Below, piece by piece: positions 7,795-17,141 of a stretch of 64,000 nt of DNA. A model generated the notes under the pieces. It saw only the letters and a program-made list of their open reading frames with translations. It ran no database searches and was not told where the DNA came from. The DNA lies in contig OZ241390.1 in NCBI GenBank assembly GCA_965200835.1, forward strand, positions 372,001 to 436,000, read 5' to 3'. The DNA comes from JAPPFW01 sp965200835. GTDB lineage: Bacteria; Actinomycetota; Acidimicrobiia; Spongiisociales; Spongiisociaceae. A program made the position numbers and the translations under genes. Positions within the stretch are counted from its first letter, which is position 1. Every line of letters begins with the position of its first letter.

Positions 7795-8832
7795 GTGCCC
7801 AGATCCCCAACCATCAGCGATGTGGCGGCTAAGGCCGGTGTCTCAGCCTCGACGGTCTCGCGCCATCTCCGAGGTGATCGCGCGGCCCATCGCATCGATC
7901 AAGCCATCTCTCACCTTCGCTACCGGCCCAGTCCGGCCGCCCAGTCACTCAAGTCGGGTAAGACCGGCGCAATCGCTCTAGTAGTGCCCGACATCACGAA
8001 CCCATTCTTTGCGTCGGTAGTCAGAGGTGCGGAGAGCATTACTGCGCAGGATGGCCACACGATCTTCCTGGCCAACACCGATGAGAGCGATGACCGTGAG
8101 ACCGAGGTCATCGACGATCTCATGAACCGGGTGGATGGCATGCTGCTTGCTCCGACCAGCGAGCAAACCCTGAACCCGCAACGCTTGGCAGATGCGGGAG
8201 TTCCGACCGTCCTGATCGACCGTGAGGCACCGTCTACCGGCTCCTTCGACGCGGTGCTGGTCGACAACTTCGGGGGAGCTCGAGCGGGGACCGAGTATCT
8301 GCACTCCAAAGGCCACGAGCAGATTGCGACTATTGCGGGATCGATCGACTCCACCCCCGGGCGTCTCCGCCTCGAGGGATACCAGGTCGCCATGGCCGCA
8401 ATAGGGATCGAACCGGCGGCCGATTTCGTACAGCAGGGCGGGTTCAGGAAGCAAGGCGGTTACCAGGCAATGATGCGACTGCTCGGCCTCCCACATCCAC
8501 CGACGGCAGTATTCGTCGCCAACAACCTGATGACTATCGGCGCGCTGCGGGCCATAAAGGACATCGGTGTCCGGATACCCGATGATCTTTCGATTGTCGG
8601 ATTCGACGACCATCCGTTCTCCGAGATCGTCGACCCCCCGCTCACCGTGATCGATCGCCCTATGCAACAGCAGGGCGCCCTGGCAATGAGAATGCTGCTC
8701 TCCCGGATGAATGGCGACCTCGTCCAACCGGCGAGACGGGTCGTGCTCGAAACTCGGTTGCTCGAACGCTCCTCGTGCGGTCCTCCCCGGGAGAAGCCGA
8801 TGAGTACCGGCCACCGGATCCGCGGCACCTGA
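7795..8832 (+). CDS. LacI/GalR-family transcriptional regulator
   Basis: The N-terminal helix-turn-helix (TISDVAAKAGVSASTVSRHL) is followed by a hinge and a periplasmic-binding-protein-like sensor domain beginning IALVVPDITNPFFASVV and containing SIVGFDDHPFSEIVDPPLT. Start GTG 7795 is preferred over an upstream TTG because GGAGGGG lies nine bases before it. The link from recognition helix to YRP hinge is about four residues shorter than typical, which could affect half-site spacing. It heads the nucleoside operon and probably senses a nucleoside, base or ribose. Confidence 0.9.
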   Translation: MPRSPTISDVAAKAGVSASTVSRHLRGDRAAHRIDQAISHLRYRPSPAAQSLKSGKTGAIALVVPDITNPFFASVVRGAESITAQDGHTIFLANTDESDDRETEVIDDLMNRVDGMLLAPTSEQTLNPQRLADAGVPTVLIDREAPSTGSFDAVLVDNFGGARAGTEYLHSKGHEQIATIAGSIDSTPGRLRLEGYQVAMAAIGIEPAADFVQQGGFRKQGGYQAMMRLLGLPHPPTAVFVANNLMTIGALRAIKDIGVRIPDDLSIVGFDDHPFSEIVDPPLTVIDRPMQQQGALAMRMLLSRMNGDLVQPARRVVLETRLLERSSCGPPREKPMSTGHRIRGT

Positions 8833-8927
8833 TCAGCCATAAGGAGAAACCACCCCGTCCGGGTCGCAAGAGCCGGATCGGGTCCTGTAACCAACGGAAG
8901 CAAAGAACGGAGAGAGAGGAGACCAAT

Positions 8928-10011
8928 ATGCGAAGAAGCCTAAGCCTGGTGGCCCTGGCCGCGATTATGGCGCTGGCAGCAGCAGCCTGCGGTGGCGAGT
9001 CGGCGGAAACGACTACCACCAATGCACCTACTACTGCGGCAGCCGCCGAAACGACCACCACCACGGAGGCAATGCCCGAGTCGAGCCTGAAAGTCGCCGT
9101 CGCCTACGACCTCCGGGAGAGGTGATGGGGGTTTCAACGACCTTGCCTACAACGGCGCGGAGCAAGCTGCCGGCGAGCTGGGACTCGAGCTAACCGAAGT
9201 TACCGCCAAGGCGGAGGACACCGATCAGGACCGTTCCGATCGCCTCAGGCTACTGGCCGATAGCGGGGACAATCCGATCATCGCGGTCGGATTCACCTAT
9301 GCCGGCCCGGTCGCCGAGGTAGCGGCCGAATACCCCGACGTCTGGTTCGGTATCGTCGACGACGCCACGGTAGAAGCCCCCAACGTAGCTGGGCTGGTGT
9401 TCGCCGAGGAAGAAGGATCCTTCCTGGTCGGAGTGGTTGCGGCGCTGGAGAGTGAGACGGGACACATCGGATTCATCGGTGGTGTCAACGTACCGCTCAT
9501 CGTGAAGTTCGAAGCTGGCTATATAGCCGGGGCGACCGCGGTCAACCCCGATGTAATGGTCACCTCCACATACCTCAGCCAACCGCCCGACTTCTCCGGA
9601 TTCAACGATCCGGCCAAGGGTAAGGAAGCAGCCAAGGGTATGTTCGATGCCGGTGCGGACATCGTGTACGCGGCTGCAGGCGGATCCGGGGGCGGTCTCT
9701 TCGAGGCGGCCACCGAAGGCGGTTATCTGGCCATCGGGGTCGACGCTGACCAGTACATGACAGCCGCTCCTGAGGTGCGCGATGTCATCATGACCTCGAT
9801 GCTCAGGAACGTGAACGTGGCTACCCACACGTTCGTTACCCAGGTAGCGGATGGATCAGCTCAAGCCGGGTTGAACCTATTCGACCTCGAGACCGGTGGC
9901 GTCGGATATTCCACTTCGGGCGGAATGATCGACCACATCGTCGATGAGGTGAATGGTTATGCGGATCGGATAATCTCGGGTGAGATAGCAGTTCCGTCGA
10001 CCACGGGATAG
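8928..10011 (+). pseudogene. BMP-family nucleoside-binding lipoprotein, frameshifted
   Basis: An intact BMP (basic membrane protein/PnrA) protein would be the solute-binding lipoprotein of the adjoining ABC importer. The first frame (8928-9125) has a signal peptide with lipobox AAAACG, a Thr-rich linker and VAVAYD. The second frame runs from 9112 to 10011 with GRGDGGFNDLAYNG, GFTYAGPV, FGIVDD and GFIGG, all BMP hallmarks. They are joined by a frameshift near 9111. Adding two bases after GACCTC would restore D-L-x-GRGD, close to the family consensus; removing one C gives DSGRGD. An AGGAG site precedes the ATG. Whether this is a true mutation or an assembly error cannot be told, but the rest of the operon is intact. 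Confidence 0.85.
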
Positions 10012-10017
10012 GAGGCT

Positions 10018-11538
10018 ATGCCCGCTCCTCCGGCTATCGAGCTACGAGGGATAACCAAGAGATATCCCGGGGTGGTTGCCAACCAGGATGTGAACCTACG
10101 AGTTCGCTCGGGAACCACCCATGCTGTGATCGGTGAGAACGGGGCGGGCAAGTCCACCTTGATGAACATTCTGTACGGGATGGTGGTGCCGGACGAGGGC
10201 GAGATCCTCGTCGAAGGCACCTCCATCCCGATGTCGTCACCAGTCGATGCCATCGCAGCTGGTATCGGGATGGTGCATCAGCACTTCAAGCTGGCCGACA
10301 ACCTGACCGTCATGGAGAACGTGATCCTCGGCAACGAGCCGACCCGGCGCGCCGGCCGGATACAGTTCGACGTAGCCCGGTCACGCATCGAAGAGCTGGG
10401 GGAGCACTATCGGATCCCGGTCGATCCCGACACTCTGGTGAGCAATCTCACCGTAGGAAACCGCCAGCGAGTCGAGATCATCAAAGTCCTCTACCGGGGA
10501 GCGCGCGTCCTGATCATGGACGAGCCGACCTCGGTTCTGGTGCCTCAGGAAGTTGACGAGCTGCTCAAGAATCTCAGGAGGCTCACTCGGGAGGGCCTGA
10601 CGGTCATCTTCATCTCCCACAAGCTCGACGAGGTACTGGCTGTCGCCGACGAGATCACCGTCATGCGACACGGAAGGACAGTGGCCAGCACCCGGCCCTC
10701 CGAGATCACATCCAGGGAGCTGGCACACCTCATGGTTGGAAGCGAGCTGCCGACCCCGGAAGCCCGGACCAGCGAGGTGAGGCCCGAGGTGGGCCTGCGG
10801 CTCGAATCTGTCACGACCCGTGGTGCCAGCCACGAGACCAGCCTTGCGGAAGTCGATCTGACTGTCCGGTCCGGCGAGATCGTGGGTATCGCGGGCGTGG
10901 AGGGGAACGGCCAGTCCGAGCTCATCGAGACGATCCTGGGGCTGGTCCAGCCCGAAGATGGCCGGATAATGATCGGCGACCAGGATGTCACGGAGTCCAC
11001 TACCCGGGTCCGCCGCGGCCTAGGACTCGCCTATATACCCCAGGATCGGCACCGGGAGGGTCTGTTACTGGATGCGGCGCTATGGGAGAACCGTATCCTC
11101 GGACATCAGATGCATGCGCCGATCAATCGCGGGGTCTGGATCGATCGCAAAGCGGCCCGCAAGGACACGGAAAGGATCGTGGCCGAGTCCGATGTGCGAA
11201 CCCCTGGCATCGATGTGCTGGCATCCGCTCTGTCCGGCGGTAATCAGCAGAAGCTGATCGTCGGCCGTGAACTGGGCGGCAAACCACGATTGCTGGTGGC
11301 CGCGCACCCGACGCGGGGAGTGGATGTGGGTGCTCAAGCAGCCATCTGGACCCGGCTATCCGCCGTGCGACGGGCCGGAGTAGCCATCCTGCTGGTGTCC
11401 GCAGACCTGGAGGAGCTGATCGGTATCTCGGATCGGATCATGGTGATCCTCCGAGGCCGGCTGGTGGGCGAGTTCGATCCTGCTACTACCGGTCCTCAGG
11501 ACCTGGGAGCGGCCATGACCGGAGCGGACGCGGCGTGA
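10018..11538 (+). CDS. Nucleoside ABC importer ATPase, tandem cassettes (YufO/NupA-like)
   Basis: This 506-aa protein has two fused ABC domains. The first has Walker A GENGAGKST at about residue 40 and Walker B with LIMDEPTSVL. The second has a degenerate Walker A, GVEGNGQSE, and the signature ALSGGNQQK. This tandem arrangement with a weak second P-loop is typical of ribose- and nucleoside-type importers. In the second cassette the Walker B region reads LLVAAHPTRGVD, lacking the usual catalytic Glu, as in relatives. AGGAGG lies just upstream. It follows the BMP gene and overlaps the first permease by four bases. Confidence 0.93.
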   Translation: MPAPPAIELRGITKRYPGVVANQDVNLRVRSGTTHAVIGENGAGKSTLMNILYGMVVPDEGEILVEGTSIPMSSPVDAIAAGIGMVHQHFKLADNLTVMENVILGNEPTRRAGRIQFDVARSRIEELGEHYRIPVDPDTLVSNLTVGNRQRVEIIKVLYRGARVLIMDEPTSVLVPQEVDELLKNLRRLTREGLTVIFISHKLDEVLAVADEITVMRHGRTVASTRPSEITSRELAHLMVGSELPTPEARTSEVRPEVGLRLESVTTRGASHETSLAEVDLTVRSGEIVGIAGVEGNGQSELIETILGLVQPEDGRIMIGDQDVTESTTRVRRGLGLAYIPQDRHREGLLLDAALWENRILGHQMHAPINRGVWIDRKAARKDTERIVAESDVRTPGIDVLASALSGGNQQKLIVGRELGGKPRLLVAAHPTRGVDVGAQAAIWTRLSAVRRAGVAILLVSADLEELIGISDRIMVILRGRLVGEFDPATTGPQDLGAAMTGADAA

Positions 11539-12641
11539 TCGAGACCCGGATCGAACGCATCCTCCTGCAGCTGATCGCACCTGTGATCGCCATCCTGTTC
11601 GCCGCCCTGCTGGCCGCCGCCATCCTCCACTTCACGGGAGCAGACGCCGGAGCAGTACTCGGAGAGGTGGTGACGTTCGGGTCGACACCGGCCAGCCTGG
11701 TGGCGGTGATCAACAAGGCCACGACCTTCTACCTGGCAGGGATTGCCGGCGCAATCGGCTTTCGAATGCTCCTCTTCAATATCGGAATCGATGGGCAATA
11801 CCGGCTGGCGGTATTTCTGGCGGCGGTCACCGGTGCGGCCATATCACTACCGCCCGTGATCCATGTCACAGTCATAATCCTGGTGGCGATGGGGGTGGGC
11901 GCCCTATGGGCAGCCATCGCCGGCTATATCAAAGTAAAGCGCGGCGTTTCCGAAGTCATCAGCACCATCATGCTCAACGCGGTCGCCACCGGCATCATCG
12001 CCTACCTCCTGGCCCCCGGCCGGCTGGCCGAGCGGGCCGAAGGAAGCAACAACATCCGGACCGCGCCGATACCCGAGTCGGGCTGGATTCCCGGGTTCGA
12101 GATCCAAGGTCGGGAGGTCTTCGGGTTTACCTTCGTGGCTATTGCCATGGGAGTGGCGTTCTGGATCGTCCTGAACCGGACTCGCTTCGGGTTCGAACTG
12201 CGCGCTAGCGGGCTGTCCTTGCGGGCGGCCGCGGTCAGCGGGGTCGACTCGAAGCGGATGATCTTCATAACGATGGTGATGTCCGGCGCAATGGCCGGGC
12301 TGGTAGGGATCCCGCAGCTCCTCGGATCTTCCCACCAGTACGGTCTCGACTTCCCAGCGGGTTTCGGGTTCACGGGGCTCGCTATAGCAATCCTGGGCCG
12401 GAACCATCCACTCGGTGTGGCTCTGGGCGCCCTGCTGTGGGCATGGTTGGAACGATCGGCCCAGATCCTCGATCTACTGGGTGTCTCGCGTGAGATCGTC
12501 ACGATCATGCAAGCCACCATCGTGCTGAGCGTGGTCGTGGCATACGAGGTCGTCCGGAGGGTCAACGCCCGGCGGCAGCAGAGGCTGGTGGGCCGGACGG
12601 AGCAACCTACCACCACCCCGGAAGGTGGCGACACTCCATGA
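11535..12641 (+). CDS. Nucleoside ABC transporter permease 1 (YufP/BmpD-like)
   Basis: This 368-aa polytopic membrane protein has about eight or nine hydrophobic helices. It carries family segments such as FNIGIDGQYRLAVFLAAV, RGVSEVISTIMLNAVATGI and GFGFTGLAIAILGRNHPLGV, which match the branched-chain/ribose permease fold used by BMP-dependent nucleoside importers. The GTG start overlaps the ATPase stop (GTGA), and the 3' end overlaps permease 2 by ATGA, so translation is probably coupled. Confidence 0.92.
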   Translation: MIETRIERILLQLIAPVIAILFAALLAAAILHFTGADAGAVLGEVVTFGSTPASLVAVINKATTFYLAGIAGAIGFRMLLFNIGIDGQYRLAVFLAAVTGAAISLPPVIHVTVIILVAMGVGALWAAIAGYIKVKRGVSEVISTIMLNAVATGIIAYLLAPGRLAERAEGSNNIRTAPIPESGWIPGFEIQGREVFGFTFVAIAMGVAFWIVLNRTRFGFELRASGLSLRAAAVSGVDSKRMIFITMVMSGAMAGLVGIPQLLGSSHQYGLDFPAGFGFTGLAIAILGRNHPLGVALGALLWAWLERSAQILDLLGVSREIVTIMQATIVLSVVVAYEVVRRVNARRQQRLVGRTEQPTTTPEGGDTP

Positions 12642-13870
12642 AGACCGTAACCGCCCAGAAGATCAGGGTGTCGATATGGAGCCGGTGGTGGCTGAGAGTG
12701 ATCATCGGCCTGCTGCTCCTGTCGGTAGTCGCCGACATAGCGAATACGCCAGACCTGCTATCACGCGGCGCGGTGAGCGCCTCTTTACGATTCGCCGTGC
12801 CTATCGTGCTGGCCGGTCTGGGGGGCCTCTGGGCGGAGCGTTGCGGGGTCCTCAACATCGGACTCGAGGGCATGATGATCATCGGAACCTGGATGGGAGC
12901 CTGGGCGGGCTTTCAGTGGAGTCCCTGGGTAGGGGTGGCAGCTGCTGTGGCAGGTGGAGCCCTGTTCGGTGCCTTCCATGCCCTCATGACCGTCTCGTTC
13001 GGAGTGGACCAGGCGGTTTCGGGTATAGCCATCAACGTGGCTGCCTTGGGACTAGGCCGATTCCTGTCTTCCATCTTCTTCGAGGGCCAGCCGGGTGGAG
13101 GTATCAGCCAATCTCCCCACGTGGGCCAGATCTCCAACATTTCGGTTCCGGGTATGGCCGAAGCCCTCGCTCCGATATCCGGCCTGGATGTACCCGTGAT
13201 ATCCGACCTGGCCGAGATAGTCCTGGGTATGACCACCGGCCTGTCGCTCCTGACCGTGCTCGCCGCCGTTCTGGTGGTCGCCTCATGGTGGGTCCTCTTC
13301 CGTACCAGCTTCGGGCTACGTCTTCGAGCCTGCGGGGAGAACCCGGCCGCGGCGGATGCGCTAGGCGTGAACCCCAACCGGATGCGTTACGCCGGCCTGA
13401 CTATTTCGGGCACGCTGGCCGGTCTGGGCGGGGCGTTCCTGGTTACTGTGGCCTCCTCCATCTACCGGGAGGGACAGGTAGCGGGTCGGGGATTCATAGG
13501 ACTCGCCACGGTCATATTCGGCAACTGGATGCCCGGCCGGCTCAGTCTCGGCGCCTTGCTCTTCGGATTTACCGATGCTCTTCGCACTCGCCAGGAAACC
13601 ACGATGACCGCCCTACTTATCGTGGGTGCGGTGGTATTCGCCTTCCTTGCCATACGTGCCATCCGAGCTCGGAATACGGGCACAACGATCGGATATTTGA
13701 TAGCGGCTGTGGGACTGGGTTGGTGGTTCCTCGGGTTCGGGGTTGTACCGTCGGAGTTCGTGGGTTTCGCTCCCCATCTGACCACGCTACTAGTGCTATC
13801 GCTGGCTCATCAGAGGATCCGCCCGCCCCAAGGGATCGGCGCCCCATACCGTCGCAGCGAGGCCCACTGA
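12638..13870 (+). CDS. Nucleoside ABC transporter permease 2 (YufQ/BmpE-like)
   Basis: This 410-aa integral membrane protein pairs with the preceding permease. Typical motifs are LNIGLEGMMIIGTWMGAW, SFGVDQAVSGIAINVAALG and the cytoplasmic loop LRACGENPAAADALGVN, which contacts the ABC ATPase. It also has GRGFIGLATVIFGNW near residue 290. It is slightly longer than usual because of an extra C-terminal stretch with two hydrophobic segments. Its ATG overlaps the upstream stop. Confidence 0.92.
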   Translation: MKTVTAQKIRVSIWSRWWLRVIIGLLLLSVVADIANTPDLLSRGAVSASLRFAVPIVLAGLGGLWAERCGVLNIGLEGMMIIGTWMGAWAGFQWSPWVGVAAAVAGGALFGAFHALMTVSFGVDQAVSGIAINVAALGLGRFLSSIFFEGQPGGGISQSPHVGQISNISVPGMAEALAPISGLDVPVISDLAEIVLGMTTGLSLLTVLAAVLVVASWWVLFRTSFGLRLRACGENPAAADALGVNPNRMRYAGLTISGTLAGLGGAFLVTVASSIYREGQVAGRGFIGLATVIFGNWMPGRLSLGALLFGFTDALRTRQETTMTALLIVGAVVFAFLAIRAIRARNTGTTIGYLIAAVGLGWWFLGFGVVPSEFVGFAPHLTTLLVLSLAHQRIRPPQGIGAPYRRSEAH

Positions 13871-13906
13871 TTGGCTGAGCGTCGCCCCTAATACGAAAGG
13901 ACCATA

Positions 13907-14905
13907 ATGAACGCCCCGTATTGGGAAAGTCCGGTACTGCGGTCGGTTTCGAAGGTAGTGGACCGTTCACAACACGTCCGAACGTCAGAGGACGCCATAG
14001 AGCGGGTCGCCGCCTGGATGGCCTACGAAGAGTTCACCCTTCCCAGCGGAGGAGCAGCCGGCGAGTTCGACCTGGGTGATGATCCGGATCAGGTTATCGA
14101 CGTGACCATGCTGGTCGGGACACTCAACTTTGCGTTCACGGACTTCGACACGGGCCGCAAGTTCGAGAGCACCTACCGGGACCGGACCTGGTCAGATAGC
14201 CTCGGCATGTTCGCTTGCTTGCACAACGCGCTTTCGAGCGGGATCGACCTGGTGGACGGGGAGTACTTAGCGTCGATCACCAGAGTCGATCTCGAGCAGA
14301 TCTTCCGGGGCAACATCGAAATGCCGATGCTTGACGAGCGGACCGAAATACTCAACGACATAGGCACCGTACTGGTCGATAGCTACGGAGGCCGGTTCCA
14401 CCGATTCGTTCGCGATTGTGCTCCCGCCATGTATGCCGACGGTGACGGGCTCCTCGAACGTCTGATCATCGAGTTCCCTCGCTTCGATGACACCAGCGAT
14501 TACCACGGTACCAAGGTGCACATTCTCAAACTCGCCCAGCTCGGCCTGTGGACACTCCACATGGCTCTCAAACCGAGCGGAGAGTGGCAGCTGGCCGACC
14601 TCGGGATGATGACTGCGTTTGCCGATTACATAGTCCCCGTAGCTCTCGATGTGATGGGGATCTTCGAGTACACGCCCGACCTCCAAAGTCGCATCGCCAA
14701 TGGTGTCATGATCGACCGTGACAGCGACGAGGAGATCGAGATTCGGGCACATACCCTGTACGCCACCGCACTGCTGACAGATGCCATAAATGCGATCCGT
14801 CCTCCGGACCTTCAGGTGGTCATCCCTCAGGTCGACTTTCGCCTATGGTCCAGCTATCACGCGACCTTCCGGCCGCACCACCTGACCAGAACGGTGATGT
14901 ACTGA
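13907..14905 (+). CDS. Queuosine-salvage protein family (Qng1/DUF2419-like) nucleotide N-glycosylase
   Basis: This 332-aa protein matches the queuosine 5'-phosphate N-glycosylase family, which releases queuine for reuse. Aligned blocks include LNFAFTDFD (73-81), EYLASITRVDLEQIFRGN (119-136), a DERTEILNDIGTVLVDSYGG run, YHGTKVHILKLAQL (199-212), FADYIVPVAL (238-247) and EIEIRAHTLYA (276-286). The block after LNFAF is diverged: known members usually have FW here. Length is usual. It has a GAAAGGA site and lies between nucleoside permeases and an MFS carrier. The family call comes from remembered motifs; substrate specificity is unproven. Confidence 0.72.
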   Translation: MNAPYWESPVLRSVSKVVDRSQHVRTSEDAIERVAAWMAYEEFTLPSGGAAGEFDLGDDPDQVIDVTMLVGTLNFAFTDFDTGRKFESTYRDRTWSDSLGMFACLHNALSSGIDLVDGEYLASITRVDLEQIFRGNIEMPMLDERTEILNDIGTVLVDSYGGRFHRFVRDCAPAMYADGDGLLERLIIEFPRFDDTSDYHGTKVHILKLAQLGLWTLHMALKPSGEWQLADLGMMTAFADYIVPVALDVMGIFEYTPDLQSRIANGVMIDRDSDEEIEIRAHTLYATALLTDAINAIRPPDLQVVIPQVDFRLWSSYHATFRPHHLTRTVMY

Positions 14906-16092
14906 CCTGGCTGGTCCGGCGAACCGGCCGGATCGGCTATCGAGTCCTCCTACGGACACCAGGGGCGAAACCGCTTATATGGTTCGGTCTGATCGGTCGG
15001 TTCCCCATTTCCATGTACCCGGTGGGCTTGGTATTCGCGGGGGAAGCGGTCACCGGCTCCTACGGTGTAGGGGGTTCGACCGCCGCCGGGTTCACGCTCG
15101 CCTCGGCGCTAGCAAAGCCGGTCGGCGGATTGCTGGCGGATCGATGTGGCCAGCGAGTCATGGCCCAGATACTTCTAGCTGGTTTCGTAGGGAGTTCCCT
15201 AGGCCTTCTGGCGATAATCAGGTTCGTACCCGTACCCTGGATGATCATCTCACTGGCGATAGGCGCGGGACTGACCGTCCCCAATGTGGGCGCTTTAACC
15301 CGGGTTCGCTGGACTCGGATGGCCAAGCGATCCGATCTAGGCCGATGGCAAGCCTTAGAGGCCGTCAACGATGAGGTCACTTTCATCGTTGGACCTCCGG
15401 TCGTCTCCCTCACCGCTGCCTGGTTCACTGCCTCTATATCTCTGCTGGCGGCTACCGTTCTGACGATCATCGGGACGCTCGGGGTGACCTCACTACCGGG
15501 AGCACCGCGTGCCGGCCGGGTCGAAGGGTACCGCCTCATTGGCTGGATCAAGGGCCAGCACATCACCCTCTTCGCCTCGGTCGGCGGCCTTGGCATGGTT
15601 CTGGGTGGCGTGACCGTCACGGTGGTTGCCTACACTGCCGAACTCGGCTATCCCGCCTGGTCAGCAGTGCTTTTCACCCTGAACGCGGGCGCCAGCCTCA
15701 TGGCGGCACTCGTAGTGGGTCGTATGAGTCCGGGCGATCTGGTGTCACGACACCGCAAGGCAACCCTGTGGCTGCTCGCGGTGTTGATCCCCTATAGCCT
15801 GGTCGACGGGATCGGGTGGTTTACCGCCGCCGCGATGATGGCCGGTTTGGGAACCTCACCCAATTTGATCCACGCAAACTCGTTGATAGTCACCACGACC
15901 ACACCCGAGCGGCGAACCGAAGCTTTCTCGTGGATCGCAGCGGCCGCCGGCCTCGGTATCGCCGCGGGCTCGATGATCAGTGGGCTGCTGGTCGACGCAC
16001 TCGGCGCCAGCGAGGCGCGGGTCTGGATCACCGTATTCGGTGCTTCCCCGGCGGTAGTAACCTTCATCGCAGCCCGCGCCGGACAACGGTGA
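14845..16092 (+). CDS. Major facilitator superfamily transporter
   Basis: This 415-aa protein has about twelve hydrophobic helices. The loop between helices 2 and 3 carries KPVGGLLADRCGQRVMAQI, the MFS motif A. The first helix starts near residue 40 (IWFGLIGRFPISMYPVGLVF). The ATG at 14845 overlaps the preceding gene by 61 bases; no better start was found because later Met residues fall inside helix 1, so the true start is uncertain. Its position suggests it moves a nucleoside, a base or a related product in or out. Confidence 0.85.
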   Translation: MVQLSRDLPAAPPDQNGDVLTWLVRRTGRIGYRVLLRTPGAKPLIWFGLIGRFPISMYPVGLVFAGEAVTGSYGVGGSTAAGFTLASALAKPVGGLLADRCGQRVMAQILLAGFVGSSLGLLAIIRFVPVPWMIISLAIGAGLTVPNVGALTRVRWTRMAKRSDLGRWQALEAVNDEVTFIVGPPVVSLTAAWFTASISLLAATVLTIIGTLGVTSLPGAPRAGRVEGYRLIGWIKGQHITLFASVGGLGMVLGGVTVTVVAYTAELGYPAWSAVLFTLNAGASLMAALVVGRMSPGDLVSRHRKATLWLLAVLIPYSLVDGIGWFTAAAMMAGLGTSPNLIHANSLIVTTTTPERRTEAFSWIAAAAGLGIAAGSMISGLLVDALGASEARVWITVFGASPAVVTFIAARAGQR

Positions 16093-16096
16093 ACGC

Positions 16097-17104
16097 ATGA
16101 CTATCCCCATACTGCTCGATGTAGACACCGGAATAGACGACTCACTCGCCCTGCTATATGCGGTCGCTTCTCCCGAAATAGATCTTCTGGGTATCAGCTG
16201 TGTGGCCGGTAACGTCTCGGTCGAAGAGGTCACTGTCAACACCGCAGCGGTGCTGGACCTAGCCGGACACCCCGACGTGAAGGTAGTGCAGGGATGTGCC
16301 AAGCCAATAGCACGATCGCTGGTAACCACGCCAGAGACACACGGGCCGACCGGAACCGGCCATGCCGTGCTGGCAGCCTCACCAAGCCGGATAGCTGCCA
16401 GGTCCGGCGTAGATCTGATAGTCGACACCGCTCGTTCGCGGCCCGGAGAAGTGACCCTCGTAGCGGTTGGGCCGCTGACGAACGTTGCCGTGGCCCTGGA
16501 CAAAGAACCCCGGCTGCTTAGCCTGCTCGAACGGGTGGTGATCATGGGTGGCTGTTTCGGAGTGGCCGGTAACACGGCCCCCCGGACCGAATGGAACGTC
16601 CACGTCGACCCGGAAGCGGCGCGAGCAGTCTTTGCGGCAGCGGAACAGGGTACGAGAAATCTGCCCCTCGTGATGCCGCTCGACGTTACGGAAAAAGCAC
16701 GGCTCCTTCCACATCACGTAGCGCGCATAGCCGAGTTGGCTGGTACCTCGATGGAATCTCTACATCCGCTCGCCTGCCACACCACTCCCCTGATGTCCTA
16801 CCTAACGGACGCGCTGCGTTTCTATATGGAGTTCCACGACCGCTACGACGGCTTCTACGGCGCATTCGTACACGATCCTTTCGCGGTGGCGGCAGCCATA
16901 GATCCATCCCTGGTAACCACTGTGAAGACCACAGTCGACGTGGAAGTGATCGGAGAGCTGACGATGGGTGAAACCGTGGCGGATCTGCGAAATGCGTGGG
17001 GTCGTAGCAGCAACGCAGCCATAGCCCTGGAAGGCCGGGCGGATGTCTTCCTCGGGCGCCTCGTGGCAAGGATCGGTGCCCTGGCAAGATCCATTGCTCC
17101 GTGA
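16097..17104 (+). CDS. Inosine/uridine-preferring nucleoside hydrolase
   Basis: This 335-aa enzyme cleaves ribonucleosides to base and ribose. The Ca-binding Asp cluster is at the N-terminus (LDVDTGIDDSLALLYA, residues 7-22; most relatives have DxDPGxDD, so Pro is Thr here). GISCVAGNVSVEEVTVN follows, with later VGPLTNVAVAL and the Asp-containing VHDPFAVAAAI near the C-terminus. It is the last gene of the nucleoside operon, starting four bases after the MFS gene. Ribose released here could feed the divergent PfkB kinase. Confidence 0.93.
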   Translation: MTIPILLDVDTGIDDSLALLYAVASPEIDLLGISCVAGNVSVEEVTVNTAAVLDLAGHPDVKVVQGCAKPIARSLVTTPETHGPTGTGHAVLAASPSRIAARSGVDLIVDTARSRPGEVTLVAVGPLTNVAVALDKEPRLLSLLERVVIMGGCFGVAGNTAPRTEWNVHVDPEAARAVFAAAEQGTRNLPLVMPLDVTEKARLLPHHVARIAELAGTSMESLHPLACHTTPLMSYLTDALRFYMEFHDRYDGFYGAFVHDPFAVAAAIDPSLVTTVKTTVDVEVIGELTMGETVADLRNAWGRSSNAAIALEGRADVFLGRLVARIGALARSIAP

Positions 17105-17141
17105 TGCGAACACGGATGGCCGTCGCCCAGAGACCGCCGGA

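Noticed and set aside
9112..9130. TGA inside the BMP gene as a possible selenocysteine codon, given SelA/SelB
   Set aside because: Reading through the TGA leaves the conserved frame, while a shift of frame restores the family motif; no SECIS-like hairpin is seen.
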